NCBI GenBank assembly: GCA_000384495.1
Contig: ARQR01000002.1
Coordinates: 1-64,000 of the forward strand
Reading direction: 5' to 3'
Origin: an actinobacterium SCGC AAA015-D07
GTDB taxonomy: Bacteria; Actinomycetota; Acidimicrobiia; Actinomarinales; Actinomarinaceae
DNA length: 64,000 bases
Under the pieces are notes generated by a model. That model had not been told where the DNA came from, did no database searches, and was given only the letters and a program-made list of their open reading frames with translations. Shown here one piece after another: positions 8,577 through 17,303 of this stretch (the stretch's first letter is position 1; the number at the start of each line of letters is the position of its first letter). Position numbers and translations under genes: made by a program.

Positions 8577-9036
8577 TTCTAAAATTTTTTAACTCCGAAA
8601 TAATTAATAATGAAATTCCGATTGTGATAAATGAATCTGCAAGGTTAAAAGAAGGTATAAACAAAAGTTCTATAAAGTCTGTGACTTTCCCGTTGTTTCC
8701 ATTTAGTAAATTAACAAATCTTTCACCCAAATTTCCTAAAGCACCACCAAGAACAAACATGAAAGCATACTCTTCTATTTTGTTTGCAAATGTATTTTTA
8801 AATTGAAAAATTAGCCAAATTAATACCAACGAGGATAAAAGAAATGTAAATTCAGCTTTACCCTTTAATAATCCAAATGCGATTCCAGTATTGAAATTTA
8901 GATCTATTTCTAATATATTTTCTAGGATTACAAAATCTTCATAATTTTGTGAACGAATATGTGATTTTAAAACATTATCCAAAATGCCTAAGCATATAGA
9001 GAGAATTAAGGGTTTTCTATTTTGTTTAAGAGTCAA
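8572..9036 (-). CDS. lspA: lipoprotein signal peptidase (signal peptidase II)
   Basis: Inner-membrane aspartyl protease that cleaves lipoprotein signal peptides. Conserved boxes are ILDNVLK, NTGIAFGLLKG, GGALGNLGERFVNLL, KVTDFIEL and FNLADSFITIG; the last two carry the catalytic dyad. The usual GNLIDR box reads GNLGER, a conservative Asp-to-Glu change outside the dyad. I place the start at TTG 9034-9036, giving LTLKQNRKPL and an 11-base overlap with the upstream TraR/DksA gene; GTG at 9048 is also possible. An ATG at 9084 would need a 59-base overlap and is less likely. Four hydrophobic segments are visible. Confidence 0.9.
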   Translation of the reverse strand: MTLKQNRKPLILSICLGILDNVLKSHIRSQNYEDFVILENILEIDLNFNTGIAFGLLKGKAEFTFLLSSLVLIWLIFQFKNTFANKIEEYAFMFVLGGALGNLGERFVNLLNGNNGKVTDFIELLFIPSFNLADSFITIGISLLIISELKNFRN

Positions 9037-9403
9037 GTAATTCTGCACACTCTTTACGCAAGGTTGCATAAGGCAAAGCCTCAAGTCTTGCTAATGGAAT
9101 AGGTTCACCACAATTTTCGCAGTTTCCGTACTTTTTTTTCTTAATAAGGACCAATGCGTGATCAATTTGATTAAGTAAATGTTTAGTATTTTCATCAAGT
9201 GTGAGTTCTTTTTCAAGCTCAAATGCCATAGAACCGCCATCAGCAGAAGTAGGATCAGGACTTCTTTCAGCCGATGCTTCCGAAATTCTTAGATTTTCTC
9301 TTTCTTGTTGGTGTTGTTCCAACATAGAAACAAGCTGTTCTCGCTCTGCCAATAACTTTTTTTTGAGCTTATTAATAGTATTTGGTGATAATTTTCTTGC
9401 CAT
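9026..9403 (-). CDS. TraR/DksA-type zinc-finger protein
   Basis: 125 residues: an N-terminal helical pair (about 10-50), an acidic linker (ASAERSPDPTSADGG), a second helix and a C-terminal zinc-finger region YGNCENCGEPIPLARLEALP. Relatives bind the RNA polymerase secondary channel (DksA) or are uncharacterised actinobacterial proteins such as RbpA-independent TraR homologues. The second cysteine pair is reduced to one (RKECAELL instead of CxxC), so zinc may be held by three cysteines or not at all. Placement before lspA, rluD, and near ileS is typical for this family. Confidence 0.88.
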   Translation of the reverse strand: MARKLSPNTINKLKKKLLAEREQLVSMLEQHQQERENLRISEASAERSPDPTSADGGSMAFELEKELTLDENTKHLLNQIDHALVLIKKKKYGNCENCGEPIPLARLEALPYATLRKECAELLDS

Positions 9404-9514
9404 AATTTTTTATTATTGAACGTATATTAGTAAAAAATAAATTAAAGCAAAGAGATTTTAAATAATTTAAAAATAAAAAGTCTTTACACAAATAAACATT
9501 AAAATTCTAAGGAT

Positions 9515-12500
9515 ATGTTCAAAAGAATTGAAAATAATATAGATTTTGCTAGAAATGAAGAAAAGATATCGAATTATTGGAATGATATTGATGCTTTTCA
9601 AAAATCACTAGATATAAGAAAAGAATCTAAAATATTTAGATTTTATGATGGTCCCCCATTTCCAACAGGAAGTCCACATTATGGAAACTTACTTGCAGGC
9701 GTAATTAAGGATATTGTTCCTAGATATTGGACTATGAGAGGATACTTTGTAGAAAGAAGATTTGGCTGGGATGTCCACGGATTACCAATTGAAATGGAAG
9801 TACAAAAAGAACTTGGATTAGAAGACCCTCAAGATATTGATGATTATGGTATTGATAAATTTAATGAGGCTTGTAGAAGTCAGGTACAAACGAATACAGA
9901 AAACTGGGAAAAAATTACTCGTAAAATTGGAAGATGGGTCGATTTTGAAAATGACTATAAAACTATGGATGTTAGTTTTATGGAGAGTGTCTGGTGGGTT
10001 TTCAAAGAATTATTTGATAAAAATTTAATTTACAAAGATTATAAAGTATTACCTTATTCATGGGCAGCATCAACTCCTTTGTCAAATTTTGAAGCAAACA
10101 TGGACTATAGGGATGTAGAAGATCCGTCAATATTTTTTAAGCTAAAAGCAAGAAAAGACTTCAATAAGGTGTCGAAAAATGATTACTTTCTAGTTTGGAC
10201 AACTACTCCATGGTGTATACCTGGCAACTTAGCTATTGCTGTTGGTAAAGATATTGAATATTCAAGAGTTGAGATTGAAAATGAATTTTACTGGATCGCA
10301 ACAGAGAGACTACATGAACTCAATGAATTTGACATTAAAGAGATAGAAACTTCAATTGGAAAAGATTTAATTGGTGCAGAATACGTACCTGCTTATTCAG
10401 AATTTGAAGATGAAAATTTAGGGAAAGCATTTAAATTAATTCACAGTGATGACACAAATACTACATCTGGGTCAGGATTAGTATCTCAAGCTCCTGCTTA
10501 TGGAGAAAGTGATTTTTACTCACTCAAAAATGCTGGTATTTCTGTAATTGTTGATCCAGTAACGTTAGCTGGAAAGTTTGATACAACCGTAAAAGGTTTA
10601 GAAGATATGTATGTTAAAGATGCTGATGTAAAAATAATTGAACAATTAGATGAACGTGGATTACTTTTTTCTTCAAAAAGAGAAATGCATTCCTATCCTT
10701 TCTGTTGGAGAACTGGAACACCACTTATATATAAGGCGATACCAACCTGGTTTGTGAATGTTGAAAAAATTAGTGAGAGAATGGTTGAACTAAATTCTCA
10801 AACTCATTGGGTTCCTGGTTTTATAGGTGAAAAACGTTTTTCAAATTGGTTAGCCGATGCAAGAGATTGGGCAATAAGCAGAAATAGATATTGGGGTAGT
10901 TGTATACCTATTTGGATAAATGATGATGACCCTGAGGATATAATTTGTGTAGGCTCAATTGAAGAGCTTAAAGATTTATCTGGTGTTGAAGTAACTGATC
11001 TTCATAAACATTTTTTAGATGAAATCAAGATAAACATCAATGGTAAAACATATACCAGAACTCCCGAAGTTCTTGATTGCTGGTTTGAATCAGGCTCAAT
11101 GCCTTACGGTCAACAACATTACCCATTTGAAAATGCTGATGAATTTATGGATGGTTTCCCAGCAGATTTCATAGCAGAAGGTTTAGACCAAACAAGAGGA
11201 TGGTTTTATACATTAACTGTTTTAGCAGTTGCATTATTTGATTCTGTCGCTTTCAAGAATTGCATTACAACTGGAATGATTCTTGCAGAGGATGGAAGAA
11301 AAATGAGTAAAAGCCTTAAAAACTATCCTGATCCTGAAGACTTACTTAACAAGTATGGTGGTGATAGCCTAAGAGCTTATCTAATCAACTCTCCAGTTGT
11401 TAGGGGTGAGCCTCTTAAATTTTCAGAAGAAGGTGTAAAACTTGTTACAAGAAACGTAATACTACCCCTTTGGAATAGTTTTTCTTTCTTTTCAAATTAT
11501 GCCAATGCTGACAACATTACGAATGAAGAATTAGCAAAGGCTTCACCTGTAAACGAAAGATCTCTCATGGATCAGTGGATTGTATCAAGTCTTCAATCTT
11601 TAATAAAGACAGTAAACGAGAAGATGGAAAACTATTACCTTTATGAGGTTATACCTCCATTAATTGACTTTATTGATGAATTAACTAATTGGTATGTTCG
11701 AACTAACCGTAAAAGATTTTGGAAAGAAAAAGATACTAATGATATTGATAAATTAAATGCATTCAAGACACTTCACGAGGTTCTACTTGAGTTTTCAAAA
11801 ACAATGGCGCCTGTGTTGCCATTTATATGTGAAGAGATATATCAGGGTTTAACGAATGAGGACAATAAGAGTATTCATTTAGAAAATTATCCAGAAGCAA
11901 ATATAGATGTAATTAACCAAGAACTTGAGAGGCAAGTTAAGATAGCTAAAAACATTATCAGAACTGCTAGAAATGTTCGATTGAATTTGAATTTACCAAA
12001 TAAACAACCTTTACAGAAAATATCAATTATTTCAAATAGCAAATCTCTTAAAAATGATATTGAAGCAGTTAAAGACATAATACTTGACGAACTAAACATA
12101 AAAGATATTGAGTACATCAATAAGGTTGAAGAATGGTACAAGTATGAATGTAAACCAGACTTCTCAAAATTAGGCCCAAAGATGGGTAAAGGTATTGGAA
12201 AATTTTCAACTTACTTAGAAAAACTTTCACAAAAAGAAATTAAAACCTTAATTGAAAAACAAACTTTGATATTTGAAGAATATGAAGTCTCATTATCAGA
12301 ACTAGATTTAAGAATTGTGCGTGAAAATACATCAGATAGTCATGAAATTGTGGATGATTTTAGTATTAATTTAGATACTGAAATCAATGATGAGTTATAT
12401 TTTGAAAGGATATCGAGAGAAATTGTTTCTGTTGTTCAAAATCAAAGGAAAGAACTAGGATTCGACATTACAGATAGAATTAAATTAGAAATAATCTCAG

Positions 12501-12658
12501 ATGACAACAAAGCTCTTCAGGGAGTTCAAATGTTCCAAGATTACATTTGTAAGGAAACTTTAACAAAGGAATTTAATATTACGCAAAAAAAAGGTAAAAA
12601 CACACTTCTTGATTTTAACTTAGATACCAATATTGAAAAATTAACAAACGAATCTTAA
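9515..12658 (+). CDS. ileS: isoleucyl-tRNA synthetase
   Basis: Charges tRNA-Ile. 1047 residues, class I synthetase with the HIGH-type motif in GSPHYGNLLAG near residue 52, the CP1 editing domain with VWTTTPWCIPGNLA, SGSGLVSQAPAYGESD, the KMSKS signature near residue 605 (GRKMSKSLKN), and an anticodon-binding domain after about residue 660. The WDVHGLP sequence and overall length place it in the long eukaryote-like IleS group used by many Actinobacteria, which is linked to mupirocin tolerance. AAGG lies 3 bases before the ATG. Its 3' end overlaps the convergent yggT by 18 bases. Confidence 0.97.
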   Translation: MFKRIENNIDFARNEEKISNYWNDIDAFQKSLDIRKESKIFRFYDGPPFPTGSPHYGNLLAGVIKDIVPRYWTMRGYFVERRFGWDVHGLPIEMEVQKELGLEDPQDIDDYGIDKFNEACRSQVQTNTENWEKITRKIGRWVDFENDYKTMDVSFMESVWWVFKELFDKNLIYKDYKVLPYSWAASTPLSNFEANMDYRDVEDPSIFFKLKARKDFNKVSKNDYFLVWTTTPWCIPGNLAIAVGKDIEYSRVEIENEFYWIATERLHELNEFDIKEIETSIGKDLIGAEYVPAYSEFEDENLGKAFKLIHSDDTNTTSGSGLVSQAPAYGESDFYSLKNAGISVIVDPVTLAGKFDTTVKGLEDMYVKDADVKIIEQLDERGLLFSSKREMHSYPFCWRTGTPLIYKAIPTWFVNVEKISERMVELNSQTHWVPGFIGEKRFSNWLADARDWAISRNRYWGSCIPIWINDDDPEDIICVGSIEELKDLSGVEVTDLHKHFLDEIKININGKTYTRTPEVLDCWFESGSMPYGQQHYPFENADEFMDGFPADFIAEGLDQTRGWFYTLTVLAVALFDSVAFKNCITTGMILAEDGRKMSKSLKNYPDPEDLLNKYGGDSLRAYLINSPVVRGEPLKFSEEGVKLVTRNVILPLWNSFSFFSNYANADNITNEELAKASPVNERSLMDQWIVSSLQSLIKTVNEKMENYYLYEVIPPLIDFIDELTNWYVRTNRKRFWKEKDTNDIDKLNAFKTLHEVLLEFSKTMAPVLPFICEEIYQGLTNEDNKSIHLENYPEANIDVINQELERQVKIAKNIIRTARNVRLNLNLPNKQPLQKISIISNSKSLKNDIEAVKDIILDELNIKDIEYINKVEEWYKYECKPDFSKLGPKMGKGIGKFSTYLEKLSQKEIKTLIEKQTLIFEEYEVSLSELDLRIVRENTSDSHEIVDDFSINLDTEINDELYFERISREIVSVVQNQRKELGFDITDRIKLEIISDDNKALQGVQMFQDYICKETLTKEFNITQKKGKNTLLDFNLDTNIEKLTNES

Positions 12659-12907
12659 GATAATTGGTTGTAAAAAGTTTATACCTAATATTAAAACGAT
12701 TGGTGATAAATCAATACCTGCCATTCCAATCCTCAATGGACCAATTCTAGATCTTATTGGCTCAAGAAGCCTTCCATAGAATCTGTCTAATATCATTTTA
12801 ACCTGACCGATTGGATGATCATGAGAAACTTGAATCCAACTTAGTATTATCCATAAAAACAAGGAGTAACTTAACAATCTGAAACCGAGTAAAAATAAGC
12901 TACACAT
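12641..12907 (-). CDS. YggT family membrane protein
   Basis: 88 residues with two hydrophobic segments (about 3-22 and 65-85) separated by the family loop LEPIRSRIGP and GIDLSPIVLILG. YggT genes sit after sepF in Actinobacteria and Cyanobacteria, and have been linked to division or nucleoid distribution. It is the last gene of the dcw run and overlaps sepF by 8 bases; its end overlaps convergent ileS. Confidence 0.9.
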   Translation of the reverse strand: MCSLFLLGFRLLSYSLFLWIILSWIQVSHDHPIGQVKMILDRFYGRLLEPIRSRIGPLRIGMAGIDLSPIVLILGINFLQPIILRFVC

Positions 12908-13337
12908 TTATTTTATATAAGCCAAGAGATTGCAATCTCTCTCTTTCACTTGACGGTAGTGACATGTTTGAAGGAATTATCAAATAAACTCCATCCTTAT
13001 GAATTATTCGCATTTTTGCATCACTTATAAATGCAATACCAGTTATAAAATCCACAATTCTTTGTCTAATGTTTTGATCAGTAATATCTCTGATATCTAC
13101 AGCAACAATATACCCTTCTTTAATCGGCGATCCTATAAGATGACTGTCGCTAAAAGATCTTAGTACTTTAATTTCAACCTCATCTTTTGGTTGATGAATC
13201 TTTAAATCTCCCGTATAGTCTTCGTTCGAGAACCTATTTTCAGATGAAGGTCTTACAGTACGAGTGTTTTCAGGAATAACTTCTTCAACATATTCTGGTT
13301 GTTTAAGACCAATTGAAATTAAGAATTTTTCTAACAT
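12900..13337 (-). CDS. sepF: cell division protein SepF
   Basis: Membrane anchor and FtsZ partner at the septum in Actinobacteria, which lack FtsA. The protein has an N-terminal amphipathic helix (MLEKFLISIGL), a disordered acidic linker, and the C-terminal SepF domain with HLIGSPIKEGYIVAVDIRDI, RIVDFITGIAFISDAKMRII and YLIIPSNMSLP. 145 residues. It overlaps yggS by one base (13337). Confidence 0.95.
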   Translation of the reverse strand: MLEKFLISIGLKQPEYVEEVIPENTRTVRPSSENRFSNEDYTGDLKIHQPKDEVEIKVLRSFSDSHLIGSPIKEGYIVAVDIRDITDQNIRQRIVDFITGIAFISDAKMRIIHKDGVYLIIPSNMSLPSSERERLQSLGLYKINV

Positions 13338-13951
13338 TATTTAAAAATTTTACTACCTACGCGTATTATTGTAGCACCATAATCTAGTGCAATTTTATAG
13401 TCAGCAGACATTCCCATAGATAGTTCTCCACTGTATTGTTTGTAATTATCTAATAGTTTTTGATTTATATCATTCATATTTTTAAAGGATTCCTTTGGGT
13501 CACTATTGATATCTGGAATACACATTATTCCATTTGGAAAAAAACTATAATTCTCAAATTTTACAAAAAACTTTTGAACATCATTTGGGTTGATCCCGCT
13601 TTTTTTTGGATCATTATCAATATTTATCTGAACAAATATTTCATGGTTTTTGTAAAGTAAATCAATTTTTTCTACTTCTTTTAGTCTTGAAACTGTGTGT
13701 ACACTTTTGGAATTTTCTAAAATTTCAGGAATTTTTCTCGATTGGAGTGGTGCAATAAAATGAAAATGGCAATCTTTAAAATTACTCTTGTGATCTAATA
13801 ATTCTTCCAATCTATTTTCACCAAATTCTCTAAATCCTTCATTATATACTTTTGAAATTTCCGGAGTCTTTCGGCCTTTAATTACTGGTAAAAGTCTTGC
13901 ATTATATTTTTTAACTTCATCGCTTATTTCATTAAGCATAGCTACATCCAT
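13337..13951 (-). CDS. yggS: YggS/PLP homeostasis protein
   Basis: Pyridoxal-5'-phosphate-binding alanine-racemase-like TIM-barrel protein without known catalytic activity; it buffers PLP and keto-acid metabolism. The lysine that binds PLP is in LLPVIKGRK near residue 25, followed by FREFGENRLEELLDH, HFHFIAPLQSRKIPEIL and LSMGMSADYKIALDYGAT, RVGSKIF. 204 residues. Its ATG overlaps the pgeF stop by 10 bases; a second ATG four codons later is also possible. Position between pgeF and sepF is standard. Confidence 0.94.
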   Translation of the reverse strand: MDVAMLNEISDEVKKYNARLLPVIKGRKTPEISKVYNEGFREFGENRLEELLDHKSNFKDCHFHFIAPLQSRKIPEILENSKSVHTVSRLKEVEKIDLLYKNHEIFVQINIDNDPKKSGINPNDVQKFFVKFENYSFFPNGIMCIPDINSDPKESFKNMNDINQKLLDNYKQYSGELSMGMSADYKIALDYGATIIRVGSKIFK

Positions 13952-14514
13952 ACAGTGCTCTCCTGTCTCAGTGAAGTTTTGTCTCTCCTGTATGAATGAA
14001 ACATTTTATCTCCTATTGTGCACTCATCAGCTATTTCTAACTCAATATTGTTTTTTTTACAGAACAAAATTATGTCCCCACTTAAATTTAAAAATTTTTT
14101 TTCTTCTCTTTCAACAGTGTAATCTTGAAACTTATGGCTCAAATCATCTTGAATTTCATAGCAACATGCTTTTGCATGAGGTCCAATTGATACTTTCAAC
14201 ATATTTTTATCAAAATTTTTGATTGCATTATAAAATATTTTATTTTCTACACCTTTCCATCCAGCATGAATAATTCCTATTCTTGTATTGTCTGATATAA
14301 CAACAGGCATACAATCTGCAGTTGAAACAACTAGTAATAGATTCTTTTTTGTTGTAATTAAAGCATCGGCATCATAAACACCGCTTTGTTCAATTTCTAG
14401 AACTACGTTGCTATGAGTTTGGTTCATTGAAGCAACTTCAGTAAAGCTGGCTATGTCTTTATTGCCTGATTTGTTATAAAAAGTTGCTTTAGATATTAAT
14501 TTAGACTTAATCAT
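13942..14514 (-). CDS. pgeF: PgeF/YfiH peptidoglycan editing factor family
   Basis: Relatives are laccase-fold proteins that act on purine nucleosides in vitro and, in E. coli, remove wrongly built UDP-MurNAc-L-Ser. Visible signatures are [48 protein letters not shown] and [13 protein letters not shown], which supply the His/Cys metal site. At 190 residues it is shorter than the usual about 230-240, missing the N-terminal strand region. Four-base overlap with ftsZ. Confidence 0.93.
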   Translation of the reverse strand: MIKSKLISKATFYNKSGNKDIASFTEVASMNQTHSNVVLEIEQSGVYDADALITTKKNLLLVVSTADCMPVVISDNTRIGIIHAGWKGVENKIFYNAIKNFDKNMLKVSIGPHAKACCYEIQDDLSHKFQDYTVEREEKKFLNLSGDIILFCKKNNIELEIADECTIGDKMFHSYRRDKTSLRQESTVWM

Positions 14515-15656
14515 CCTCTGATGAAATCAGGGAGATTATCTCCTCCGTTTTCATCAAAGTCAGATGACACTCTTCTGTTTGGTCTTTGCCCAAATCCTGC
14601 TGCAACAACTGTTACTTCTACAGCATCACCTAAAGAATCGTCAACAAGATGTCCGAATATAATTTCTGCATTATCATCTGCTCTTTCGGTAATTACTCTT
14701 GCTGCTTCATTTACTTCTTGAAGTTTTAGATCCTCAGATCCAGCAATTGTTATTAGAACACCCTCAGCTCCGTCCATATTTGCTTCTAATAATGGTGAAG
14801 AAATAGCTGCTTGTGCAGCATTTGGAGCTCTTTGTTCTCCGGTAGACCTTCCAATTCCAAGTACGGCATTACCAGCATCTTTTAATATTGTTTTTACGTC
14901 AGCAAAGTCAACATTTATTATTCCAGGGTTTGTTATTAAACCTGTAATACCTCTTACGCCATTTGCAAGTATCTCATCAGATTTGAGATAAGCTTCACTT
15001 ATCTTGATATCTTTATCACTTATTTGTAAAAGTCGATCATTAGGAATAACAATTAATGTATCAACTACATCTCTAAGTGCTTGTATCCCTTCTTCAGCTT
15101 GAACTGATCTTCTTCTTCCTTCAAAGCCAAATGGTCTTGTAACAACACCTACAGTTAAAGCACCCATCTCATGTGCTATGTTTGCTAATATTGGTGATGC
15201 ACCTGTTCCAGTTCCACCACCTTCACCTGCAGCGATGAATACCATGTCTGCACCTTTTAAAGCTTCATTTATAAGTTCTTCAGAATCTACTGCTGCTTGC
15301 CTTCCTACTTCTGGATTTGCACCAGCACCTAGACCTCTTGTTGATTTTCGACCGAGATCTAATTTTAAATCGGCTTTTGAACCAAGTAAGCTTTGGGCGT
15401 CTGTATTGCAAGCAACAAAATCAACACCTTTAATACCCATTTTTATCATTCTGTTAACAGCATTAGTTCCACCGCCACCAACTCCAACAACTTTTATTAC
15501 TGCTGCATAGTTTCTAGGTCTCATATTTAAGTTAACTCCTTTTTGCTTAGAACTTCTTTTAACTGCAGGTTTTTTAGACTTAGATTTAGCTACAGTCTTT
15601 TTTGCCTTGGGTTTGGTTGCCCTAGCCTTAGTTTTTGTTTGTTTTTTTGTTGCCAT
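14511..15656 (-). CDS. ftsZ: cell division protein FtsZ with lysine-rich N-terminal extension
   Basis: Tubulin-like GTPase forming the Z ring. The core begins around residue 50, with [14 protein letters not shown], the tubulin signature [26 protein letters not shown], the T7 loop and a C-terminal SepF-binding tail DNLPDFIRG. The first 44 residues are atypical: 15 Lys and 2 Arg within the first 40, rich in Ala, Thr and Ser, like a histone H1 or HupB tail. The ATG at 15656 has AAGGA 6 bases upstream. A second ATG at residue 45 (minus strand, start 15524) also has AAGGAG, 11 bases upstream, so a short form without the tail is possible. Followed by pgeF, preceded by ftsQ. Confidence 0.97.
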   Translation of the reverse strand: MATKKQTKTKARATKPKAKKTVAKSKSKKPAVKRSSKQKGVNLNMRPRNYAAVIKVVGVGGGGTNAVNRMIKMGIKGVDFVACNTDAQSLLGSKADLKLDLGRKSTRGLGAGANPEVGRQAAVDSEELINEALKGADMVFIAAGEGGGTGTGASPILANIAHEMGALTVGVVTRPFGFEGRRRSVQAEEGIQALRDVVDTLIVIPNDRLLQISDKDIKISEAYLKSDEILANGVRGITGLITNPGIINVDFADVKTILKDAGNAVLGIGRSTGEQRAPNAAQAAISSPLLEANMDGAEGVLITIAGSEDLKLQEVNEAARVITERADDNAEIIFGHLVDDSLGDAVEVTVVAAGFGQRPNRRVSSDFDENGGDNLPDFIRG

Positions 15657-15674
15657 AATTTTTCCTTACGTTGT

Positions 15675-15702
15675 AGATTATCAATAATTTAGATATATCC
15701 AA
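15675..15702 (-). promoter_or_regulatory. candidate ftsZ promoter
   Basis: On the minus strand TTGGAT (15697-15702) and TAATCT (15675-15680) are 16 bases apart, with an AAGGA ribosome-binding site at 15663-15667 before the ftsZ ATG. The 91-base gap between ftsQ and ftsZ is the longest gap inside this cluster after the mraZ-rsmH one, which supports a separate ftsZ transcript. Confidence 0.45.
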
Positions 15703-15747
15703 AACTTTTTTTTAATTTTATCTAGATATAAAGTATAGATATAGATT

Positions 15748-16446
15748 TTAACAGCTAAGTATAGTTTCAATATCTTCACTGTTTGAGTCGATGACGGTCA
15801 CTTCTCCATCGCAATTACCTTGCTCTAGTATGTAACCAACAACAGATCCTTTTTTTGAAAGATCAACTGGCTGACCAATATTTAGTGTGGTATTTTTGTA
15901 CGATCCGGTAAGTTCAATTCCGTCATATAATATTTTTAAATCTTGAATTGATATTTCATACTTATTTACTGTTAAGATTAAGGAAATTATTTCACTATAA
16001 AATCCGTCTGGTACAGGTCCATTTGTAATTGTTAAACGTGGCAATCGGTTATTTGATTGAGCGAGTTCTGTATATAAATTTTTATATAAAATGACTTCTT
16101 TTGGGTTCGTATCTCTTAGATCGCTTATTACGATAATTTTTTCATGGATAACAATATCTATAAACACAAGATTTGGTAGTTGTTTGCTTATTGCTAAACT
16201 TTCAACACTTAAATTGTCTTCATAAAATTGACCAAAATCAGATTCATCAATGAACCAAATTGATTTACCTTGAACAAAGCTAAAAGAGGTGTAATTTAAG
16301 TCCATATTTTCTTCATAATTGATATCGGTAACTGCGTATTTTGAAGAGAACATTGATAAAAATATAATCAAAGTTAAAAGAGAAAAAAACGAAAATATTG
16401 AGAAAGTCTTAAATGTTCTTTGTTCTAAATTTAGTAACTCATTCAT
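15748..16446 (-). CDS. ftsQ: FtsQ/DivIB-like division protein
   Basis: Bitopic septal protein: short cytoplasmic N-terminus, one transmembrane segment (about residues 15-35, FSFFSLLTLIIFLSMF), then a POTRA-like region (VTDINYEEN..., NLSVESLAISKQLPN, VFIDIVIHEKIIVI) and a beta domain. Sequence similarity is weak, as is usual for FtsQ; position between murB and ftsZ carries most of the weight. 232 residues. It overlaps murB by 4 bases. Confidence 0.8.
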   Translation of the reverse strand: MNELLNLEQRTFKTFSIFSFFSLLTLIIFLSMFSSKYAVTDINYEENMDLNYTSFSFVQGKSIWFIDESDFGQFYEDNLSVESLAISKQLPNLVFIDIVIHEKIIVISDLRDTNPKEVILYKNLYTELAQSNNRLPRLTITNGPVPDGFYSEIISLILTVNKYEISIQDLKILYDGIELTGSYKNTTLNIGQPVDLSKKGSVVGYILEQGNCDGEVTVIDSNSEDIETILSC

Positions 16447-17303
16447 TTTGTAAAGTCACCAACAAAAATAATCTCCTCTTCTAAAGTAATTCCAAATTTT
16501 GTTGATACTTTATCTTTTACGTATTGAACAAGATTAAATAATGATATAGCTTTTGCACCCTTTTCAGCTACAAAGAAATTAGCATGCTTTTCACTAACGC
16601 GGACACCATCAATTTTATAGCCTTTTAGACCAGCATTATCAATTAGTTCACCTGCATAATAATCACTAGTATTTTTAAACACACTACCCGCATTATAAAT
16701 AGCTGCTGGTTGTGATTTTTTTCTCTTCTCATTAAAATCCGATAGATTTTTATTAATTATATTTTTATCGCCTTTTTCAACTGTAAGTGTTGCACTTAAA
16801 ATTATTTTATTATCAAGATTTTTTGACTTTCTATATGAAAACTCTAGCTCTTCCTTTTTTAAAATTTCAATTTCAAATGTGTCCAAATTGAAACATCTAA
16901 GATCCTTCAATAACTCAGAAAATTCCCAACCATATGCACCAGCATTCATTTTTATTGCCCCACCAACTGTTCCTGGAATGCCAATCAAAAACTCAGCGTT
17001 AGATAGTGAATTGTCTTTAAAAAATCTTGAGAGTTTTGGTAAGAAAACTGACGAACCTACTTTTATTTCAAAATTATCTGATAATGTCAATTCTTCAAAT
17101 TTAGGAGTAAGCACATTTCCATAAAATTCTTTGTCTGAAAATGCAACATTTGATCCTTTTCCTAAAATAATATTTTGTTTTCCTTTTATAATATTCTTTA
17201 GATCAGATAGCTCATCTTCAGATTCAATATTGATAAAGTTTTTACAAATTCCACCAAACCTATAAGTGGTTACTTCTGATAAATTTACACTATTAATATT
17301 CAT
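16443..17303 (-). CDS. murB: UDP-N-acetylenolpyruvoylglucosamine reductase
   Basis: FAD enzyme reducing UDP-GlcNAc-enolpyruvate to UDP-MurNAc. FAD-binding sequence IILGKGSNVAFSDKEF, then FLIGIPGTVGGAIKMNAGAYG, FSYRKSKN and the substrate-protonating serine region NAGSVFKN; the catalytic Glu is in the C-terminal FFVAEKGAKA region. 286 residues, type I-like in length. The start overlaps the end of murC by 11 bases. Confidence 0.95.
   Translation of the reverse strand: MNINSVNLSEVTTYRFGGICKNFINIESEDELSDLKNIIKGKQNIILGKGSNVAFSDKEFYGNVLTPKFEELTLSDNFEIKVGSSVFLPKLSRFFKDNSLSNAEFLIGIPGTVGGAIKMNAGAYGWEFSELLKDLRCFNLDTFEIEILKKEELEFSYRKSKNLDNKIILSATLTVEKGDKNIINKNLSDFNEKRKKSQPAAIYNAGSVFKNTSDYYAGELIDNAGLKGYKIDGVRVSEKHANFFVAEKGAKAISLFNLVQYVKDKVSTKFGITLEEEIIFVGDFTK

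Noticed and set aside
15178..15510. 110-codon plus-strand frame inside ftsZ
   Set aside because: Pro/Ala/Ser-rich shadow of the Gly-rich FtsZ coding strand; no start signal.
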